A model generated the notes under the pieces. The model was not told the DNA's origin. It searched no databases and saw only the letters and a program-made list of their open reading frames with translations. 64,000 nt of DNA, taken from assembly GCA_035293765.1 (NCBI GenBank), contig DATGMF010000052.1, positions 1-64,000 of the forward strand. Reading direction: 5' to 3'. How positions within the stretch are numbered: the first letter of the stretch is position 1; each line of letters begins with the position of its first letter. This document shows positions 8,594-16,957 of the stretch, in pieces. A program made the translations under genes and the position numbers. The DNA comes from DASRHT01 sp035293765. GTDB lineage: Bacteria; Chloroflexota; Ktedonobacteria; Ktedonobacterales; Ktedonobacteraceae.

Positions 8594-9797
8594 AATTCCG
8601 CCCGCCAACGCCGCATTCGCGGCTAGCACTCCCGCGATGAATCGGGGAGCTACGGCGGGCGGCGCGGAAGTGAAGCAGCGCAAGATCGAACACGTTAGCG
8701 TCGCCCTGGGACAGGATGTATCCGCTCCTCAACGCGCCAACTGGAGTGATATCCACTTTGTTCACCAGGCGCTGCCGGAGGTGGACCTGGACCAGATTGA
8801 TACGTCCGTTACCTTCCTGGACAAAACATTGCGCTACCCCATTTTTATGTCATCTTTGACCGGGGGACACCCCGACGTTATCCATATCAATCGTAACCTT
8901 GCCCGAGCGGCGGAACACTATGGGTTGGCGCTGGGCGTGGGCAGCCAGCGAGCCGCTATCGTCAATCCTGATCTTGCCCAGAGCTATGCCGTGACCAGAG
9001 AATATGCCCCCAACGCTTTTCTGATTGCTAACATCGGCGCGCCACAATTGATTCCGCAGGCGCGTCACGCCGCATTTACTTTAGAACAGGTACAGCGCGC
9101 CATCGCTATGATCGAGGCCAACGCCCTGGCCGTTCACATGAATAGCTTGCAAGAAGCAACGCAGGCAGAGGGAGACCGCCGCGCTATGGGCGAGGCCGCT
9201 GCGCTAAAAGCTCTGACCGCTCAAATCGGCGTGCCGGTGATTGCGAAAGAAACGGGGGCGGGAGTGAGCCGCGAGCAGGCGCTGCTCTTGCGCTCCTGCA
9301 ACGTTGCCGCTATCGATGTCGGCGGCGCGGGAGGCAGCAGCATGCCGATGCTGGAGGCTGCTCGCTCGCAGGCGCGCGGCGATGAACAGACGATGAACCT
9401 GGGCCTGCTCTTTCACGGCTGGGGCATCTCCACGCCTATCTCACTGGTCGAAGCGGGCGTTGCTAACCTACCGCTGATCTCAACCGGAGGCGTACGTAGC
9501 GGTCTGGACGTGGCCCGCGCTATTGCGCTCGGAGCGACGCTGGTCGGCATAGGTTTCCCATTCCTCAAAGCGGCCAGCGAAAGCTACGAGAAGGTCTGCG
9601 AACTGCTCGCAACGATTGTGGCAGAGATGAAGGTGGCGATGCAGTTGAGCGGAGCCGCCAGCATCGCGGACCTGCGCGCTACAGATGTGGTGGTGACGGG
9701 CGCAACGCGCGAATGGCTTACATTACGCGGCTTCGAGGACGATCTGAAGGCAATGGCCCGGCGGCGTTGGCAGCGCCGCGATCCATCCTCGGACTAG
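8574..9797 (+). CDS. fni: Type 2 isopentenyl-diphosphate delta-isomerase (FMN-dependent)
   Basis: Interconverts IPP and DMAPP using FMN and NADPH. Family motifs run in order: RKIEHV, SSLTGG, GVGSQRA, NIGAPQL, HMNSLQEATQAEGD, IAKETGAGVS, DVGGAGGSS and STGGVRSGLDVARAIALGA. The core is full length. The first ~32 residues are extra: codons 9-30 coincide exactly with a copy of a dispersed nested palindrome (8598-8662). The start is uncertain: ATG 8574 lies inside the upstream gene, while GTG 8670, right after the palindrome, would give the normal family N-terminus. The 3' end overlaps mobA by 4 bp, convergent. Confidence 0.93.
   Translation: MSEEGLEIPPANAAFAASTPAMNRGATAGGAEVKQRKIEHVSVALGQDVSAPQRANWSDIHFVHQALPEVDLDQIDTSVTFLDKTLRYPIFMSSLTGGHPDVIHINRNLARAAEHYGLALGVGSQRAAIVNPDLAQSYAVTREYAPNAFLIANIGAPQLIPQARHAAFTLEQVQRAIAMIEANALAVHMNSLQEATQAEGDRRAMGEAAALKALTAQIGVPVIAKETGAGVSREQALLLRSCNVAAIDVGGAGGSSMPMLEAARSQARGDEQTMNLGLLFHGWGISTPISLVEAGVANLPLISTGGVRSGLDVARAIALGATLVGIGFPFLKAASESYEKVCELLATIVAEMKVAMQLSGAASIADLRATDVVVTGATREWLTLRGFEDDLKAMARRRWQRRDPSSD
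8598..8662 (+). repeat. Nested palindromic repeat, copy 1, inside fni
   Basis: Outer arms CCGCCCGCC (8598-8606) and GGCGGGCGG (8654-8662) pair perfectly. Inside is the conserved hairpin CTCCC...TGAATCGGGGAG (8629-8649) followed by CTAC. The same core occurs at 22122, 53414 and 53793. Here it is read in frame as part of the fni N-terminal extension (MNRGATAGG). Confidence 0.8.
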
Positions 9798-10414
9798 CCA
9801 GAACAATCGGCCAGTTCCTGCGGCGTGTTCACATTCACAAACGAGCGCAACTGCGGATCATATACACGCAGTTGCGCCTCTTCGATGTAACGTACCTTTG
9901 CCACCGCCAGCAACGAGCGAGGATCGCGCCTCCCCTCGCGCAGACGGTCCTCAAGCAACGGAATGATCGTACGCGGATACACAGCCAGCAATACCTGAGC
10001 AACGCCATGAACTATCGGCACCAGCAAATCATCATTCAGCGTTTGCGAAAGCAGGAATGATATGACAGCGGGCTGCACAAAAGGCATATCAACCGCCGTC
10101 ACCAGCGCATGCGCAGCCTCTATCGCCTTCAGGCCGCTATACAGACCCATAAGCGGTCCGCCTCCTGGAGCTTCATCGAGAACAATGCGTCTGCCTGGAC
10201 CTGCCAGCTCGCCAGCCTGGGAGCTATCGCGGGCAACGAGCACCACTTCGCTGCAAAATCTCTTGAGCAGCGCAACCAGGTGCTCCACAAAGGTGATGCC
10301 TTCATTGCCAGGAAGCGGCAGGAGAGCCTTATCTCGGCCCATACGCCTGCTCTGACCACCCGCCAGAATGACGCCAGCCGCAGCAAACGCCGGCCCTGCT
10401 CTCCCCTCAGGCAT
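9794..10414 (-). CDS. mobA: Molybdenum cofactor guanylyltransferase
   Basis: Attaches GMP to molybdopterin to make MGD cofactor. The N-terminal nucleotide-binding signature LAGGQSRRMGRDKALL is intact, followed by EAPGGGPLMGLYSGL and the metal-binding TAVDMPF motif. The 206-residue length is normal for the family. Start ATG 10414 overlaps the stop of the upstream membrane gene (TGATG), implying translational coupling; a GTG one codon earlier is the alternative. No other molybdenum genes are in the window. Confidence 0.93.
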   Translation of the reverse strand: MPEGRAGPAFAAAGVILAGGQSRRMGRDKALLPLPGNEGITFVEHLVALLKRFCSEVVLVARDSSQAGELAGPGRRIVLDEAPGGGPLMGLYSGLKAIEAAHALVTAVDMPFVQPAVISFLLSQTLNDDLLVPIVHGVAQVLLAVYPRTIIPLLEDRLREGRRDPRSLLAVAKVRYIEEAQLRVYDPQLRSFVNVNTPQELADCSG

Positions 10415-10878
10415 CACCTGGAAGCCGCTCTGGCCTTGCGTTTAGTGCTACTCTTAGGAATATACTGCTGGCGATTCTTATAGGCCAGATAATTTGCCCG
10501 CTCCTCAGGATATTTCCTGACCAGGTAAACAATCCAGGTAATAGCCCAGGCGACCAGGCCGAGCAGCCACAAATAGCGCCAGAAACGCCAGGCGAAGAAG
10601 TATCCATCCAGGAAGACACGCGCGAAGATGATTGGCAGGCCGATAAAGCAGATAATCGCCAGCCAGCCAAGATAACGATCCAGCATGTACTTCACCAGAT
10701 GACGACTCTTGACAAAACGCTTGCGACCTTCAAATGTGTAATAGAAGGTAATCAACAGGCCAGCGCAGCAGAAAATGAGCCAGGGCCAGAGGAAATGAAA
10801 CACCTCCGGTCCGCCGTTGGGGCCGCCCCCCGCCGTCTGAGGATCATCAAACAACCAGTGATATAAGTCAATGTGCAT
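10414..10878 (-). CDS. Small integral membrane protein, unknown function
   Basis: The 154-residue product has about four hydrophobic helices (FLWPWLIFCCAGLLITFYY, LGWLAIICFIGLPIIFARVF, and a Trp-rich pair near residues 95-125) and a basic C-terminal tail. AGGGAG lies 9 bases before ATG 10878; the frame extends to a GTG at 10908 without a site. It is coupled to mobA by a 1-nt overlap, but nothing in it suggests a molybdenum role. Family not recognised. Confidence 0.7.
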   Translation of the reverse strand: MHIDLYHWLFDDPQTAGGGPNGGPEVFHFLWPWLIFCCAGLLITFYYTFEGRKRFVKSRHLVKYMLDRYLGWLAIICFIGLPIIFARVFLDGYFFAWRFWRYLWLLGLVAWAITWIVYLVRKYPEERANYLAYKNRQQYIPKSSTKRKARAASR

Positions 10879-11102
10879 GAGTATCAACTCCCTTTTTCGC
10901 GTATCCACAATGTACGACTCGTCGATTATGATAGCACGGATAAGCGGCGGAGTCTAGAGGATAGAGAGCCTCTATCCCCTATCATGCAATTATAGATGAG
11001 ATGCTTGCTATTCGGATAACCAAAGCGAGCATAGTAAACCTGGCCCGAACGGACGCGATCAATCGAGTCCCTACGCAGTTCAAGCCATCTGTAAGGCAGA
11101 AC

Positions 11103-11243
11103 TTACCAGTGAGGGCGCAAGGCCGGCGGGGAAGGCGGAGCGGAGATAGCAATATGACCGCCGAGCAGGTAGAACACTACAGCAGCCACTGCCAGAGCCA
11201 CCAGCACCAGCACCAGCGTCGAAATAAAGAAACGTGTCGCCAT
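11103..11243 (-). CDS. 46-residue single-pass membrane peptide
   Basis: MATRFFISTLVLVLVALAV begins one TM helix, followed by a short Pro/Ser-rich tail. GAAAGGAG precedes the ATG at 11243. The frame continues upstream to 11432 but that part lacks an RBS and looks non-coding. Function unknown. An 8-bp hairpin (10959-10977) lies between its stop and the next minus-strand gene. Confidence 0.55.
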   Translation of the reverse strand: MATRFFISTLVLVLVALAVAAVVFYLLGGHIAISAPPSPPALRPHW

Positions 11244-11413
11244 GTATAAGCTGCTCCTTTCCAAAAGCACAATCAACGCCTTGTGACGGAACTCACCCTT
11301 AATTGTACAGAGTCGCGCCAGAGCACACGCTTGCATATAGGAAATAAGTCCCCGACGATGGTAAAGAAAAACACAGGTTGAAACAAGGTAACAGCCCCTC
11401 CACTCTGACGTTG

Positions 11414-11419
11414 TATAAT
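11414..11419 (+). promoter_or_regulatory. -10 element before the DUF1611 gene
   Basis: Consensus TATAAT 53 bp before the start codon at 11472. I see no good -35 at the right spacing. Confidence 0.3.
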
Positions 11420-11471
11420 AGAGGCACAGCATTCAATCATCACCATCTTTATCTCACAAGGGAGCGTTTCC

Positions 11472-12536
11472 ATGCGAAGAATAGCGATACTGGCGGAGGG
11501 TGCATTCACCTGGCGTACGGCCAAGACGGCCACAGGCGTCATCCGTTATGGCAAAGATCAGGTAGTTGCGGTCATCGATAGCACACGGGTGGGCCAGGAC
11601 GTCTCACAGGCTCTCGCAGCACCTGTCGGCGCCGGTATCCCTATCGTCCATGATATTCGCGCGGCCCTTCCCTACCAGCCAGACGCGTTGATGATCGGCA
11701 TCGCTCCCGTTGGCGGAGAGCTGCCCCAATCCTGGCGCTGGCAACTGCTGGCCGCCATTGACGCGGGCCTGGACATTATCAGTGGCCTGCACTTCTTTAT
11801 TTCCGACGACGCAGAACTGCGCGAGGCGGCAGAGAAGCGCGGCGTGACCATCTGGGATGTGCGCCGCCCGCCCGATAAAAAGCTCGTTGCACGATACATA
11901 CCGCATCGTCCTAGCAGCCATACCATCCTGGCCGTTGGCTCAGATTGCGCCATCGGCAAAATGACGACCATGCTCGAAATTGATCAGGAGGCGCAGCGAC
12001 GCGGGCTCAGCAGCGTTTTTGCCGCGACCGGTCAGACGGGCATTATGATCGCCGGCTCTGGCTTGCCGGTAGATCGCATTATCAGCGACTTCGTAGCGGG
12101 CATGGTCGAAGAAATGGTGCTCGACCTCGCAGAACAATATGATTGGGTCTTCGTCGAAGGCCAGGGAGCCTTAAACCATCCTGGCTATTCGCCGGTAACG
12201 CTCGGCCTCATTCACGGCTCCATGCCCGACGCCATGATCCTCAGCCACAAAGCCGGAACCACCACCATCGATGGCTATAGCAACTGCCCTTTGCCGTCAC
12301 TTCCTCGCGTGATCCAGATCAACGAGGAGGCGGTGAGCTGGCTGCGCCCCGACCGCAGCAGCAAAGTCGTCGGCCTCTCACTCATGAATCCCACCATGAC
12401 CGATCAGCAGATGCTTGACGCCATCAAGCAGGCCGAGGACGAGACAGGGCTACCCGCCACCGACGTCTTCCGCTTCGGCGCCGGCAAGCTGCTGGACGCG
12501 CTGATTGAGCATTTTGCAGAGAACATTGGTCATTAG
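11472..12536 (+). CDS. DUF1611 family protein, DgcN-like (putative D-amino-acid N-acetyltransferase)
   Basis: The 354-residue product matches DUF1611: an N-terminal Rossmann-like part (RRIAILAEGAF...VIDSTRVG) and a C-terminal P-loop-like domain with SDCAIGKMTT, DWVFVEGQGALNHPGYS and SHKAGTT. Members named DgcN are reported to N-acetylate D-glutamate, working with the enolase-superfamily partner DgcA. An enolase-superfamily epimerase gene lies at 19814-20830 in this window, though not adjacent. The activity here is inferred from family. AAGGGAG precedes the ATG. Confidence 0.75.
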   Translation: MRRIAILAEGAFTWRTAKTATGVIRYGKDQVVAVIDSTRVGQDVSQALAAPVGAGIPIVHDIRAALPYQPDALMIGIAPVGGELPQSWRWQLLAAIDAGLDIISGLHFFISDDAELREAAEKRGVTIWDVRRPPDKKLVARYIPHRPSSHTILAVGSDCAIGKMTTMLEIDQEAQRRGLSSVFAATGQTGIMIAGSGLPVDRIISDFVAGMVEEMVLDLAEQYDWVFVEGQGALNHPGYSPVTLGLIHGSMPDAMILSHKAGTTTIDGYSNCPLPSLPRVIQINEEAVSWLRPDRSSKVVGLSLMNPTMTDQQMLDAIKQAEDETGLPATDVFRFGAGKLLDALIEHFAENIGH

Positions 12537-12540
12537 CGAA

Positions 12541-12780
12541 TCAAAGGAAAAAGGAGATCACGCCGACGAGCAAACCAAATACAACAGTAGCAAGCCCGAC
12601 AAAGAAAATTTCAAGATAGAAAAAGCCTGCTGGCCCAAATGCAGGTGTAGATGCCTGTACAGCTTGTACAGTGAATACCTGAGACAAAGGTCCACTCACC
12701 GTCAGACTGATGAAACCACCAGCGAGAATGAGAAGGAACGCAAGCAGAAAGCCTTTCAAGGCTCTAGAACTGATCGTCAT
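12541..12780 (-). CDS. 79-residue two-TM membrane protein
   Basis: Two hydrophobic helices (GFLLAFLLILAGGFISLTV and FFYLEIFFVGLATVVFGLLVG) separated by a short polar loop. GGAGA lies about 7 bases before the ATG. It is convergent with the DUF1611 gene, 4 bp apart. It may belong to the minus-strand secreted-protein group upstream, but a 105-bp gap separates them. Function unknown. Confidence 0.65.
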   Translation of the reverse strand: MTISSRALKGFLLAFLLILAGGFISLTVSGPLSQVFTVQAVQASTPAFGPAGFFYLEIFFVGLATVVFGLLVGVISFFL

Positions 12781-12885
12781 GAGTGTTCTCCTTTGGATGA
12801 ATACAAGTACGAGGGTTTTTGAACCCTATGCATCAAAAACAAGTCGGTATTTACTGCCCCTCCCTCAGCAGGGTACGAGCAATTC

Positions 12886-14061
12886 CTAGTTTTCGAAACT
12901 GGCTTGAAATTGCTGTAAAACTTCGCCATACCGCGGATCAAGAAGGGTAATATGCATACTTCTTTCTTTTTGAGAAAGAATATGAGCAAATGCATTATTC
13001 AATTGTTCTAACGCCCAATCATGCTTAGCCTGATCTTGTACCTGACTAAATGGCCAGGGTTCGTAATCTGGACCTTCTAAACATTTCACGATAAAGTATC
13101 TGTTATCTACCTGAAAGGGTACCCCAACCTGACCGGCTTTAAGCCCGATTACATGAAAGCTCCATTCCGGCGGATAGCCAGACCCACCAACAGCAATCCA
13201 GCCTAAATCTCCCCCTTGCGCATGATAGAATGAGCCACTCACATCATAAGCAGCCTCAACTGTGGAAAAGGATATACCTTGATTGAGTTGGTTAACGACA
13301 TCTTGCACTGCTTGTGGTGAAGTCACCACAATTTGTTGAAGATGCATTTGTGGTGCGGTACGGGCATATTTTGCTGAATGTTGCAGATAATAGGTATACA
13401 CATCATTCAGGCCGGGAGATGGCAATGCTGCCAATCTGACAACGATATTTTTTAGCAGTTGTTCTTGCGCTATTTGCTGCTTATAGTTCATATTATCTTG
13501 AGACTGTTGAGCAGTTTGCTTTTCTTGAGGGGATGCATGGATAAGCCATTGCTGATATAAAGCATCCAGGTTGGTGGTTAATCCTAGCTCTTTGATTATC
13601 TCTTGTTCTGCAATAGGATCAAGGACAGTATGCATAGCCTGTGTGTTGATCGCAACAGTATCTGTCTGAGTGCCCCCCTGATACTGCCCCGTTGAAGCCC
13701 GCACTTCAAAAGCTGATTTTACAGCATCATGCCATTGCGCGTCAGTAATAGTAATCCCATCAACAAGAAAAATGGTATGGGAAGCCGTAGGGGTAATAGA
13801 TATAGGGTTATTACTTTGTTGCGCTAAGACGTTTTGTTTTGATACAACAGGAAAGCGTGGTTGCGTTACAGATGAGAAACCTAAAGCAAAGACTCCTAGA
13901 GCCACTATCCATAGTACAAATAGCGGTATAGTAGTGCTCATCCTGCGGTCACGTCGGAGCCGGAGCCTGGAGCGAGACGAGAGTTGTTTTGCTCTTGTTA
14001 GCTGATAACTTTTCCATCCAGAGGTTTTTTTCAGGGGGATGGCGCGATCCGTATGACGCAT
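12886..14061 (-). CDS. Membrane-anchored parvulin-type peptidyl-prolyl isomerase (PrsA/SurA-like)
   Basis: A basic N-terminus and one TM segment (~42-64, PLFVLWIVALGVFALGF) anchor a long helical SurA-N-like region with IAEQEIIKELGL and QQIAQEQLL. A rotamase domain follows at ~250-345: LQQIVVTSPQAVQDVVNQLNQG, GGDLGWIAVG and a VGVPFQVDNRYFIVKCL strand. These match PpiC/PrsA folding factors acting outside the membrane. GGAGT precedes the ATG. It is the last of three closely spaced minus-strand genes whose other products are secreted, so folding those proteins is a reasonable inferred role. Confidence 0.85.
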   Translation of the reverse strand: MRHTDRAIPLKKTSGWKSYQLTRAKQLSSRSRLRLRRDRRMSTTIPLFVLWIVALGVFALGFSSVTQPRFPVVSKQNVLAQQSNNPISITPTASHTIFLVDGITITDAQWHDAVKSAFEVRASTGQYQGGTQTDTVAINTQAMHTVLDPIAEQEIIKELGLTTNLDALYQQWLIHASPQEKQTAQQSQDNMNYKQQIAQEQLLKNIVVRLAALPSPGLNDVYTYYLQHSAKYARTAPQMHLQQIVVTSPQAVQDVVNQLNQGISFSTVEAAYDVSGSFYHAQGGDLGWIAVGGSGYPPEWSFHVIGLKAGQVGVPFQVDNRYFIVKCLEGPDYEPWPFSQVQDQAKHDWALEQLNNAFAHILSQKERSMHITLLDPRYGEVLQQFQASFEN

Positions 14062-14163
14062 ATCATGGACTCCTTAATAGCTTTGTACACATAAATCCTG
14101 ACAAGTGATCGAGAGAAGAAGTTTCTTCTCTCGACGATGCTACGCTTCAGTTTCTAAACTAGC

Positions 14164-15021
14164 CTAATCAGTGGAGTACACATTAGCCCCTGTAATCGTG
14201 AACTTTGTGTCAGACACAAATGTGATAGAACTGGCGGCTGATGCTTGCGTCCTGCTCATAGGTGGGAAGGAGAGCAGGATTGGGATACGTGCTATATTCG
14301 CATAGAAGGGCATAGTCCCTTTAGGACTATTGGCCGATACAATAGGTTGTTGTGTATGATCAACTACTTGCCAGGAAAGGACAAATTGCTGTGGTTTTTC
14401 ACCGGGGTTGACCAGAAATGGGACAAACGTATGCGTAGTAGCCCCTGGTAACAACCATGGGGTTGTTCGACCAAAGCTCCCATACTGATCACCAGTCAGT
14501 TCAGCCAGTGTCGCGACGCGCTGTTCGTGTCCATTGGCCCGCACTAAGGAAAAGTAGTGGTCTGAGTAGAGCACAGGAGCATTGCTCAGGTTTGTAAGGG
14601 TAAACCGGACAAGGATCACCTCTTTCCCTTTGGCATCGTCCTGAAAACCGACAGGGCTTGGTGGAACTTGCCAGGGTTGCGGAGTCCAATTACGATCAAC
14701 GCCATCGACACGAATGGAAACATAATTTGGAACGGTGACCGTTTGACCGATTGTGTAGGGACGTTGTGTGGTTGGAAATGACTGTGCTACATTGCCTTTA
14801 TGCCACATCCCCCACTCAGATTCCGGAATCAGTGGGCCAATTTTCTGAGATGAAGGTGCAGAAGCTGACTGACTTGCTGCATTCGCTGAAAGATTTCCTA
14901 TCAACAGGAGAAAACCGCCAACAACCAGAAGACCAAATCCGAGGGTATACCCTAATCGTTTCCATCGCTTCGATGAGAAAAAGGTATTCCGCAAACCTCT
15001 TTTCGTTGGCTTGATAGACAT
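14164..15021 (-). CDS. Secreted or anchored protein with a DUF4352-like beta domain
   Basis: A basic start and hydrophobic segment (LGYTLGFGLLVVGGFLLLIGNL) act as signal peptide or anchor. The remainder has a DUF4352/immunoprotective-like pattern: IGQTVTVPNYVSIRVDGVDR, KEVILVRFTLTNLSNAPV, and a C-terminal strand with FVPFLVNPGEKPQQFVLSW. Such domains are usually extracytoplasmic with unknown ligands. AAAGGAA precedes the start. It lies between the Asn/Gly-rich secreted protein and the PrsA-like gene. Confidence 0.7.
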   Translation of the reverse strand: MSIKPTKRGLRNTFFSSKRWKRLGYTLGFGLLVVGGFLLLIGNLSANAASQSASAPSSQKIGPLIPESEWGMWHKGNVAQSFPTTQRPYTIGQTVTVPNYVSIRVDGVDRNWTPQPWQVPPSPVGFQDDAKGKEVILVRFTLTNLSNAPVLYSDHYFSLVRANGHEQRVATLAELTGDQYGSFGRTTPWLLPGATTHTFVPFLVNPGEKPQQFVLSWQVVDHTQQPIVSANSPKGTMPFYANIARIPILLSFPPMSRTQASAASSITFVSDTKFTITGANVYSTD

Positions 15022-15075
15022 GACAAGTATTTCCTTTCAATTAATAGTATGGGTTGCCAACAATGCGACCTCTAC

Positions 15076-16137
15076 CTAGTAAAACCACTCGTCACTCATG
15101 AAAGTGGTGTTTGGTCCCGTGTTAATATTTCCATGTAGATCGATGTTTTCTATGAAGCTCCCAGGAAGGTTCCACCAGTTGACGGTCAGATTCCATCCTA
15201 TTCCAAATGGGTTTGTAGATCCATTTCCATTTGGCCCGGCATAGGCAGTCACATCCAAAAAATTGAGGGCGCTGGTGGTTGTGGATGCACATTTAGAAAC
15301 ACCAAAGTTACAATTTAGGTTCTGAAAGCCGCCATTCCAATTAAGATTCATGTAGGTGCTGTATATATCGACACCAGTCCCAGCATTGCATTGTCCATCT
15401 GCAAAGTAGGCGACGTTACTACTTGATGTGTAACCAATGGTTCCACCTGCTTGATTATTACCTGTTACGTTCAAGCTCGCGCTTAATGTTTTAGTTGAAG
15501 AGCCTTGTTGACTCCCTTGACAGTTAATTAAGCCTGGTTGAGGTGCCTCTAGAGGAAGTTCCGCCTGGACATTGGGCCGTCCTACCGTGACCCAGTCGCG
15601 AAATTGAGCTGTCGGACTGTGCCAGTCGGCTATGTAATTATTCCAGGCATTATAGTTGCAAGAGCCGCCACCTGCGCAAGAGTTATTAAACTCATTCCCA
15701 TCAGAGTAGGTAATCACCCATTTTGTGGTATCCATTGGCGCAAAGTAGGTGTAATTATTAAACGTGAAATAGCGCAAGCCATCTCCCGTCCCAGAATACG
15801 TCCAACCATAGCGTACTACCCATTGTTGCCTCCCGTTGTTGTTGCCAAATCCGACTTTCTCAAAGTTCGATGACCCATCACAGCCTTGCAGGATATTGGC
15901 ATTACCGTTTGCACCAACGAGTGTACAGTTGAGGGCAGGACGTTGGGCAGTAACTCCCGCACCTCCAGTAATCACACAAAATGACATCCCCCCTCCAGGA
16001 GAGTTAGAATTGGGGCTTGATGGACTACAACTGTCTGCAAACGCTTTTTGCGGGGTAATTATGCTGCTTAACCCCAAAAGTAGTGTCGCAATCACGATGA
16101 TTTTGAGAACAATAGAAGATCTGTACTGATTTAGCAT
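15076..16137 (-). CDS. Secreted Asn/Gly/Ser-rich protein, unknown function
   Basis: A Sec signal peptide is clear (IVLKIIVIATLLLGLSSIITPQKAFADS, cleavage probably after AFA). The mature part is rich in Asn, Gly, Ser, Trp and Tyr (for example NGNANILQGCDGSSN, GSCNYNAWNNY) and holds several Cys pairs, suggesting a disulfide-stabilised beta-sheet protein outside the cell. A strong AAGGAGG precedes the ATG. It is the first gene of the minus-strand group 16137-12886. No family recognised. Confidence 0.75.
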   Translation of the reverse strand: MLNQYRSSIVLKIIVIATLLLGLSSIITPQKAFADSCSPSSPNSNSPGGGMSFCVITGGAGVTAQRPALNCTLVGANGNANILQGCDGSSNFEKVGFGNNNGRQQWVVRYGWTYSGTGDGLRYFTFNNYTYFAPMDTTKWVITYSDGNEFNNSCAGGGSCNYNAWNNYIADWHSPTAQFRDWVTVGRPNVQAELPLEAPQPGLINCQGSQQGSSTKTLSASLNVTGNNQAGGTIGYTSSSNVAYFADGQCNAGTGVDIYSTYMNLNWNGGFQNLNCNFGVSKCASTTTSALNFLDVTAYAGPNGNGSTNPFGIGWNLTVNWWNLPGSFIENIDLHGNINTGPNTTFMSDEWFY

Positions 16138-16350
16138 AGAATCTTCCTCCTTTTTGCTTTTTTCATGGATATACCTTTAGAGCTTTGACTCATACATGAT
16201 AAGCTGCTATAAAGGCTTCTCAATTCCCTTTATGTTTTATCTGCGATAACGGAGCACACTCCTTTCCCAAACTCTTTGCGTTCAACAGCCTCATTTTTTG
16301 ATCTTACGGCAATCTCAACGCTCTAAGCTCTTCAAGAGCGTCTCACAGCA

Positions 16351-16414
16351 AGTATAAATTACCCAATGCACTGTTTCGCAGTGCATTTTGGCGAGTTTGC
16401 TCTTTTTTTCTTTG
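16351..16414 (+). repeat. Duplicated hairpin sequence, copy 1
   Basis: AATGCACTG (16365-16373), loop TTTCG, CAGTGCATT (16379-16387): a perfect 9-bp stem, then TTGGCGA and a T-rich tract. Copy 2 lies 377 bp downstream. Confidence 0.65.
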
Positions 16415-16727
16415 AAGCGAGAAAATTCGCTTATTTTGCTTCTGAGGCAAATTGAATATGACCCACCGGCATATTGGGGCTACCGGTGGGTCACATAGGC
16501 TTTTCAGGTTGTATAGCGCTCTTTAGTTGTTAACCAGGTTATAGTTCATTACCAGAGACCAACATGTTATCCAGAATCAATCATCTATAATGGATAATAC
16601 GTGATCTAGCGGTATATCACCTCCTTAACACAGAGAAATCCCTGTTCCATTTTCGTCACTTGCAGTAACTCCCACTCATAAACGTCTGATCGGACACTCC
16701 ACAATCCGCTCAGAACGTTATGTTACG

Positions 16728-16790
16728 AGTATAGAATACGTAATGCACCGTTTCGCAGTGCATTTTGGCGAAATTCACTTTTTTTCTTTG
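16728..16790 (+). repeat. Duplicated hairpin sequence, copy 2
   Basis: Same layout as copy 1 with one stem mismatch (AATGCACCG at 16742-16750 against CAGTGCATT at 16756-16764) and the same CTTTTTTTCTTTG tract. Confidence 0.65.
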
Positions 16791-16864
16791 TGGAGGGAAA
16801 TATTCGTCTATGCCACGAGATAGCACAACTTCTTTTCGCTCCGGGTTATTTTTCCCTTTAATGC

Positions 16865-16910
16865 ACAAAAAGCAAGCCACTCTCCTCTGCATATAGAGGA
16901 AAAGCGGCTT
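16865..16910 (-). terminator. Terminator of the NB-ARC/TPR gene
   Basis: On the minus strand AAGCC (16910-16906) pairs with GGCTT (16878-16874), and inside it CCTCT pairs with AGAGG with wobble pairs between. GCTTTTT follows. It lies 48 bp beyond the stop at 16958. Confidence 0.7.
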
Positions 16911-16957
16911 CATGGCTTTTCTACAAATTTGTTATCTCGTCAATATACTTCTTGCTC

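Larger units (their letters stand above)
16138..16864. other. Long non-coding stretch with a diverged internal duplication
   Basis: No convincing gene. It holds two copies of a ~64-bp sequence (16351-16414 and 16728-16790), each beginning AGTATA and containing an AATGCAC...GTGCATT hairpin followed by a CTTTTTTTCTTTG tract. The promoter for the 16137 gene must lie in its left part. Confidence 0.6.

Noticed and set aside
10959..10977. 8-bp hairpin GGATAGAG/CTCTATCC
   Set aside because: No T-tract on either strand, so I do not call it a terminator.
16710..16913. Possible 67-residue minus-strand gene
   Set aside because: It runs through the terminator hairpin and a duplicated hairpin, has no RBS and no family resemblance.
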